Assembly: GCA_018883895.1 (NCBI GenBank)
Contig: JAHLFG010000094.1
Coordinates: forward strand, 1-44,449
DNA: 44,449 nt
Source of the DNA: Candidatus Anaerobiospirillum merdipullorum
GTDB taxonomy: Bacteria > Pseudomonadota > Gammaproteobacteria > Enterobacterales > Succinivibrionaceae
Direction: 5' to 3'
Shown: in pieces, positions 41,091 through 44,449 of the stretch
Layout of the letters: each line of letters begins with the position of its first letter
Numbering within the stretch: position 1 is the stretch's first letter
Notes under the pieces: model-generated
What the model saw: the letters and a program-made list of their open reading frames with translations, nothing else
The model's database searches: none
What the model was told of the DNA's origin: nothing
Made by a program: the position numbers and the translations under genes

Positions 41091-42434
41091 TTAAGTACGC
41101 GCAAAGCGTAAGGCTTTACCCCCACGCAATCCGGTTAACTTGCCGTTTTCTACCACCAAGGTGCCACTTACAATGGTATGCGTGATGGAGCTGTTAAAGC
41201 GATGGCCGGTAAAAGGCGAGAAGCCACATTTGCTGGCAATTATTTCCGAAGTCACGATCTGCCCCTTGACCAAATTAACCAGCGCAATATCGGCATAGTA
41301 GCCCTCTTTGATAAAGCCACGATCGGCAATATTAAAGCGCGTAGCCACATTGCCTGAGGTGACTTTAATCACTTCCTCTAAAGTAAGCTCGCGCCGTTGC
41401 CATAACTCCAATAAAGCTTGTAGCGCAAATTGTACCGACGGAATACCTGAGGCGGTATTGAGGTAGGAGCCACATTTTACTGCCCATTCATGCGGCGCAT
41501 GATCGGTGCCGACGGTGGAGATGGCACCGCTTTTTATGGCCTTAATCAAGCTTAGGCGATCGCCTTCACTCTTAACGGCCGGATTGCATTTAAGCAGGCC
41601 CTTAAGGCGCGCGTAATCGCCCTCTGAGAAGAATAAATGCGGAATGCAGCCTTCACCACTTATCTGGCGGGTGGCTAAATCACCTTGGGCAAAGTATTGC
41701 AAGATGGCACATTCTTCCTTGGTAGACAAATGCATGATATGCAATTTAGCCCCGGTATCAAGGGCGGTATTAATCGCCATTTTGGCTGAATTAATGCAGC
41801 AATCGCGTCCGCGGATGATGGGGTGGAGGGCAAAGGGAATATTATCGCCATATTGGGCCTTGACGCGTTTTAATTGCGCGTTGATATAGGCATTGTCCTC
41901 ACAATGAGCGCAGATCATCATCGGCGCGGCCTTAAACACCTGATGGAGAATATGTTCGTCATCAAGTAGCAGACTACCAGTGGTCGAGCCCATATAGACT
42001 TTAATGGCCGGAATGGTGGTGGGATCGGCGCGCTTGACGTCCTCTAAATTGCGATCATCAGCGCCTAAGTAAAAGGCATAATTGGCCGCACTATCGCGCG
42101 CGGCAATGGCCTGTTTATCCGCCACCGCCTGCGCGTTTAAAGTGGGGGGCAGGGTATTGGGCATTTCCATATAGGAAGTCACGCCACCCAAGACCGCCGC
42201 TTGCGCCTCATGCAAAATGTCGGCCTTGTGCTCCATACCCGGTTGTCTGAAATGCACATGGGCATCAATCATGCCGGGGATGGCCAATAATTCATGACAG
42301 TCGATGACATAGGCATTATCGGCACTAATATCCGGGGCAATCTTAACAATGCGCTCCCCTTCAATTAATACACATTGACGGCTAATGCGCTGCGGCTCTA
42401 CTACCTGCGCGTCTTTAAGTAAAATCTTGTTCAT
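41091..42434 (-). CDS. pyrC: Dihydroorotase
   Basis: 447 aa, class I dihydroorotase size. It closes N-carbamoyl-aspartate to dihydroorotate in pyrimidine synthesis. Amidohydrolase motifs: metal site DAHVHFRQPG near residue 57, the carboxylated-lysine region IKVYMGSTTG near 145, metal histidines in ICAHCED and LHIMHLSTKEE, and the catalytic aspartate in VGTDHAPH near 305. The C-terminus has the usual beta domain with FTGHRF. Two adjacent ATGs exist. The inner one (42434) sits better after GGAAGG. Dihydropyrimidinase or allantoinase are the nearest alternatives, but FRQPG and GTDHAPH favour dihydroorotase. It diverges from nudF. Confidence 0.88.
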   Translation of the reverse strand: MNKILLKDAQVVEPQRISRQCVLIEGERIVKIAPDISADNAYVIDCHELLAIPGMIDAHVHFRQPGMEHKADILHEAQAAVLGGVTSYMEMPNTLPPTLNAQAVADKQAIAARDSAANYAFYLGADDRNLEDVKRADPTTIPAIKVYMGSTTGSLLLDDEHILHQVFKAAPMMICAHCEDNAYINAQLKRVKAQYGDNIPFALHPIIRGRDCCINSAKMAINTALDTGAKLHIMHLSTKEECAILQYFAQGDLATRQISGEGCIPHLFFSEGDYARLKGLLKCNPAVKSEGDRLSLIKAIKSGAISTVGTDHAPHEWAVKCGSYLNTASGIPSVQFALQALLELWQRRELTLEEVIKVTSGNVATRFNIADRGFIKEGYYADIALVNLVKGQIVTSEIIASKCGFSPFTGHRFNSSITHTIVSGTLVVENGKLTGLRGGKALRFART

Positions 42435-42517
42435 CATGACCTTCCGAAAAATTAATCTGTCCTCATTATGCCAAAGAGCACTGCTCAGCTACAGAGAATT
42501 TTGTGCGTCAGTTTGCG

Positions 42518-42523
42518 TATAAT
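42518..42523 (+). promoter_or_regulatory. Candidate -10 element for nudF
   Basis: A perfect TATAAT, 46 bases before the nudF ATG, in the divergent pyrC/nudF gap. No -35 with normal spacing stands out. On the other strand CATAAT (42470-42465) is a possible -10 for pyrC. Confidence 0.4.
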
Positions 42524-42569
42524 GACCACACAGTAATAGCACATACTTAAGATAAGTTTAGATACGATT

Positions 42570-43235
42570 ATGGTAACCGCAGAACAAACAGGGGCGGCGC
42601 TGTTACAGCCGCGTTTTACGTTAAAAGATGTCACCATTGAAAAGAAAGAGCGCTTGTTTAAAAAGCATTTTGCGCTAGATGAGTATGTGGTGCATTACAA
42701 GAAATTTGATGGCAGTGAGACCCCGTCCTTAGTACGTGAGGTCTTTGAGCGCGATCAAGATGCTGTCGCCATTCTGCCTTATGATGCCGCGCGCGATGAA
42801 GTGGTCTTAATTGAGCAATTCCGTCCCGGGGCCTTAAAAGATCCGGTATCTCCGTGGCTAATTGAAATTGTCGCTGGGCTCATTGATGCCGGGGAAAGTG
42901 AGCTTGAGGCTGCCGTGCGCGAGCTTAATGAAGAGGCGCACTTTAAGATCACTCCGGATAAATTGCATTTAATTACCTCCGTTTACCCCAGCCCCGGCGG
43001 GATCTCCGAGCGCGTGACGGTCTATGTGGCCAATGTTGATGCCACGCATATTGATGCTTTAGGCGGCCTGGCGGTGGAAAACGAAGATATCCGCATTTTT
43101 AAGGTCAAGGCGCAGGAGGCCTTTGAGGCCTGTCGTAACGGACGTATTTGCAATTGTGCCGCTTTAGTGGCGCTCCTTAATTTGCAATTGCACCATGAAG
43201 AATGGCGCGCGCAGTTTATGGCACAACCGGCATAA
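42570..43235 (+). CDS. nudF: ADP-ribose pyrophosphatase, Nudix family
   Basis: 221 aa. The Nudix box starts at G103 and includes E109, R117-E118-L119 and E121-E122, matching the GX5EX7REUXEE pattern. The final glycine of the box is replaced (A123). Upstream VLIEQFRPGA and downstream YPSPGGISERVTVYVA are typical of the NudF/ADP-ribose diphosphatase group, which cleaves ADP-ribose to AMP and ribose-5-phosphate in the cytoplasm. The ribosome site is poor (AGATACGATT before ATG), so expression may be low. It stands alone, divergent from pyrC. Confidence 0.9.
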   Translation: MVTAEQTGAALLQPRFTLKDVTIEKKERLFKKHFALDEYVVHYKKFDGSETPSLVREVFERDQDAVAILPYDAARDEVVLIEQFRPGALKDPVSPWLIEIVAGLIDAGESELEAAVRELNEEAHFKITPDKLHLITSVYPSPGGISERVTVYVANVDATHIDALGGLAVENEDIRIFKVKAQEAFEACRNGRICNCAALVALLNLQLHHEEWRAQFMAQPA

Positions 43236-43531
43236 GATGGCTATGAAATAAGCCAAAGGATCTTGCGCAATTTACGCGCAGTGTCGCGCATCCTTAGGTG
43301 GCGGCATAAGAGGTGTCGCCCGTCTTAATGCCAAGGTGTTGCCAGGTAGTCTAGCTGTTCCGGATCATTGTCAAGGGTCAAGTACGCAGTGAAGCTGGCG
43401 GGGCCTGTGCACCACAAAGTAAGAGTAGTCTAGTTTACTTAGGAAAAAGCAGAGAGCCTTATGGCGCTCTGCTTACTTCAGGGATTTGCGTGCGGCTCCC
43501 TTGACGGAAGCCGGCGCGAATTTTTTAGGAT
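43236..43531. other. Convergent nudF/autotransporter intergenic region
   Basis: 296 bases without a gene. It holds a structured segment at 43256-43295 (AAGGAT...ATCCTT with GCGC/GCGC inside, bulged), which may end the nudF message, and the autotransporter terminator at 43444-43473. Confidence 0.5.
43444..43473 (-). terminator. Terminator of the autotransporter gene
   Basis: On the minus strand AGCAGAG-C-GCC, ATAA, GGC-T-CTCTGCT forms an 11-position stem with one internal mismatch, followed by TTTTCC. It is about 60 bases after the stop codon. Confidence 0.75.
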
Positions 43532-44449
43532 TTAGAAGCTGTGTCTTGCACCTATGGAGAAGATATAGGTGTCAGAGTAGTTGGCTCCAAAGAGCTTTTC
43601 AGCTTCCATAAAGAAGTAGGTGCTCTCATGGGCCTTGACGCTAAAGCCTAAACCTACGTCATACCAAGTGTCATTATTGTCATAGCTTACGCTCATGTAA
43701 CCGGTATCATCAGAGGCACTGATGTCCTGATCGCCCATGAACTCATGCATGACATCAGCTCTTAAGTAGAGCGCGACCGGGGTGGTGTCTTGAGCTAAGT
43801 CCGCGCCCAATCTAAAGCCGGCACGGCCGATTAAGCTGTCAATGGCTTCCACATCCACCTTGGTATCCTGTGAGGTGGTGTAATCGGCACCGGTGACGTG
43901 TGCATACTGCAACTGCACCTGCGGCTCAAAGAAGATGCCACTGTCCTCATCGGCAAACTTATAGCCGTACTCGGCCGAGAGCGAGTAGACATCATTGCCA
44001 TAGCTACCGGTGACATTGCCATTGGTCGGGGTGGCCACTTCAAAGTCATTTTCGATATGGCCATACTTGAGGATGAGGTCAAGATATTGGCCATCATCGC
44101 TCAGCCAAGTGCCATAGAGCCAAGCACCTAAGCGGTCAAGCTCACCATCGCCATTGACACTATTATAGTCGGTCTGACCGTGCATATAGTCCAAGGCGGC
44201 GCCGAAGTGCCAATCACCGCTGTCATAGGCAGCCTTGCGGTCATAGCCGATTTCAACCATGGTGTTGTGAGAGCGGAACTCACCCTCTTGACCCAAGTTG
44301 TCAAAACGCATTCTCACCCACATGCCATCGTCCTGATTAGGATCGGCAAAGTGAGCTTGGCCCTGACGCTTGTTCAAGGTATCCATATAGACGGCATTGA
44401 AGTAGTTGGCACGCGACATGCTAAGCACGGTCTTGCCAGCATCGGAAAG
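43532..44449 (-). CDS. Autotransporter beta-barrel domain, C-terminal part (partial)
   Basis: 305 codons are visible, and the frame runs off the right edge, so the N-terminal passenger is missing. The frame is open through 44429-44449, so the GTG at 44428 is not a start. Repeating amphipathic strands with aromatic residues (VRMRFDNLGQEGEF, MVEIGYDRKA, LGAWLYGTWLSDD, LDLILKYGHIEND, YSLSAEYGYKF) and the C-terminal signature FSIGARHSF, ending in phenylalanine, identify a type V secretion translocator barrel for BamA insertion into the outer membrane. The junction DAGKTVLSMSRANYFNAVYMD is the typical linker region into the barrel. The passenger and its function cannot be known from this window. 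Confidence 0.9.
   Translation of the reverse strand, partial: LSDAGKTVLSMSRANYFNAVYMDTLNKRQGQAHFADPNQDDGMWVRMRFDNLGQEGEFRSHNTMVEIGYDRKAAYDSGDWHFGAALDYMHGQTDYNSVNGDGELDRLGAWLYGTWLSDDGQYLDLILKYGHIENDFEVATPTNGNVTGSYGNDVYSLSAEYGYKFADEDSGIFFEPQVQLQYAHVTGADYTTSQDTKVDVEAIDSLIGRAGFRLGADLAQDTTPVALYLRADVMHEFMGDQDISASDDTGYMSVSYDNNDTWYDVGLGFSVKAHESTYFFMEAEKLFGANYSDTYIFSIGARHSF

Noticed and set aside
1..44449. CRISPR arrays, tRNA genes, insertion sequences, attachment sites
   Set aside because: No regularly spaced repeats, cloverleaf-like sequences, transposase-like frames or flanking inverted repeats were found on either strand by eye.

Overview
The window reads as a chromosomal segment of a Gram-negative bacterium, most likely a gammaproteobacterium. 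It has outer-membrane lipoproteins, an autotransporter beta-barrel, a class Ia ribonucleotide reductase, PepD, NudF, YjjP/YjjB and a PhoB/PhoR-regulated pst locus. Heavy use of TTA/TTG for leucine and the gene mix would suit a Succinivibrionaceae-like host, but that placement is an impression and not something the sequence proves. No tRNA, rRNA, insertion sequence or CRISPR array was seen.

Layout. From 1 to 3.9 kb on the minus strand lie nrdA and nrdB (deoxynucleotide synthesis), with a promoter upstream and a terminator downstream, then the first 33 codons of an unknown gene cut by the window edge. From 4.1 to 5.1 kb is a decayed minus-strand gene with an internal stop and at least one frameshift. 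From 5.4 to 23.0 kb on the plus strand is one tightly packed 11-gene operon, the notable part of the window. After its terminator come yjjP-yjjB (minus), xpt-xanP (xanthine salvage and uptake, plus), then on the minus strand pepD, a MalZ-like protein lacking every catalytic residue, and a small secreted protein. Next come ndh (type II NADH dehydrogenase) and the phosphate regulon pstS-pstC-pstA-pstB-phoU-phoB-phoR (minus), with a lipoprotein alkaline phosphatase diverging from pstS. The right end holds a dihydroorotase, a NudF-type Nudix hydrolase and the C-terminal barrel of an autotransporter cut by the window edge.

The 17.6 kb operon combines two known gene sets. One is SrfB (actin/Hsp70-fold ATPase), SrfC (GTPase-like) and a SrfA-family membrane protein. 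The other looks like the envelope-sensing part of the threonine phosphorylation pathway of Pseudomonas type VI secretion: a MacB-like ABC ATPase and permease (TagT/TagS-like), a secreted formylglycine-generating-enzyme-fold protein without the catalytic cysteines (TagR-like), and a secreted vWA protein that I compare with the periplasmic half of the kinase PpkA. Added to these are a second, membrane-anchored vWA protein with a TonB-like proline-rich stalk, another single-pass protein with the same layout, and two coiled-coil lipoproteins. No type VI structural gene, kinase or phosphatase is present in the window. The simplest reading is a trans-envelope sensing or mechanical machine: two cytoplasmic NTPases coupled through three single-pass proteins and an ABC-type pair to a cysteine-rich periplasmic assembly and lipoproteins. 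That function is inference.

The phosphate locus is coherent. Direct repeats with 11-bp spacing, resembling Pho boxes, lie just upstream of a -10 element before pstS, and PhoB/PhoR are encoded at the end of the same transcription unit, with a terminator-like hairpin between phoB and phoR.
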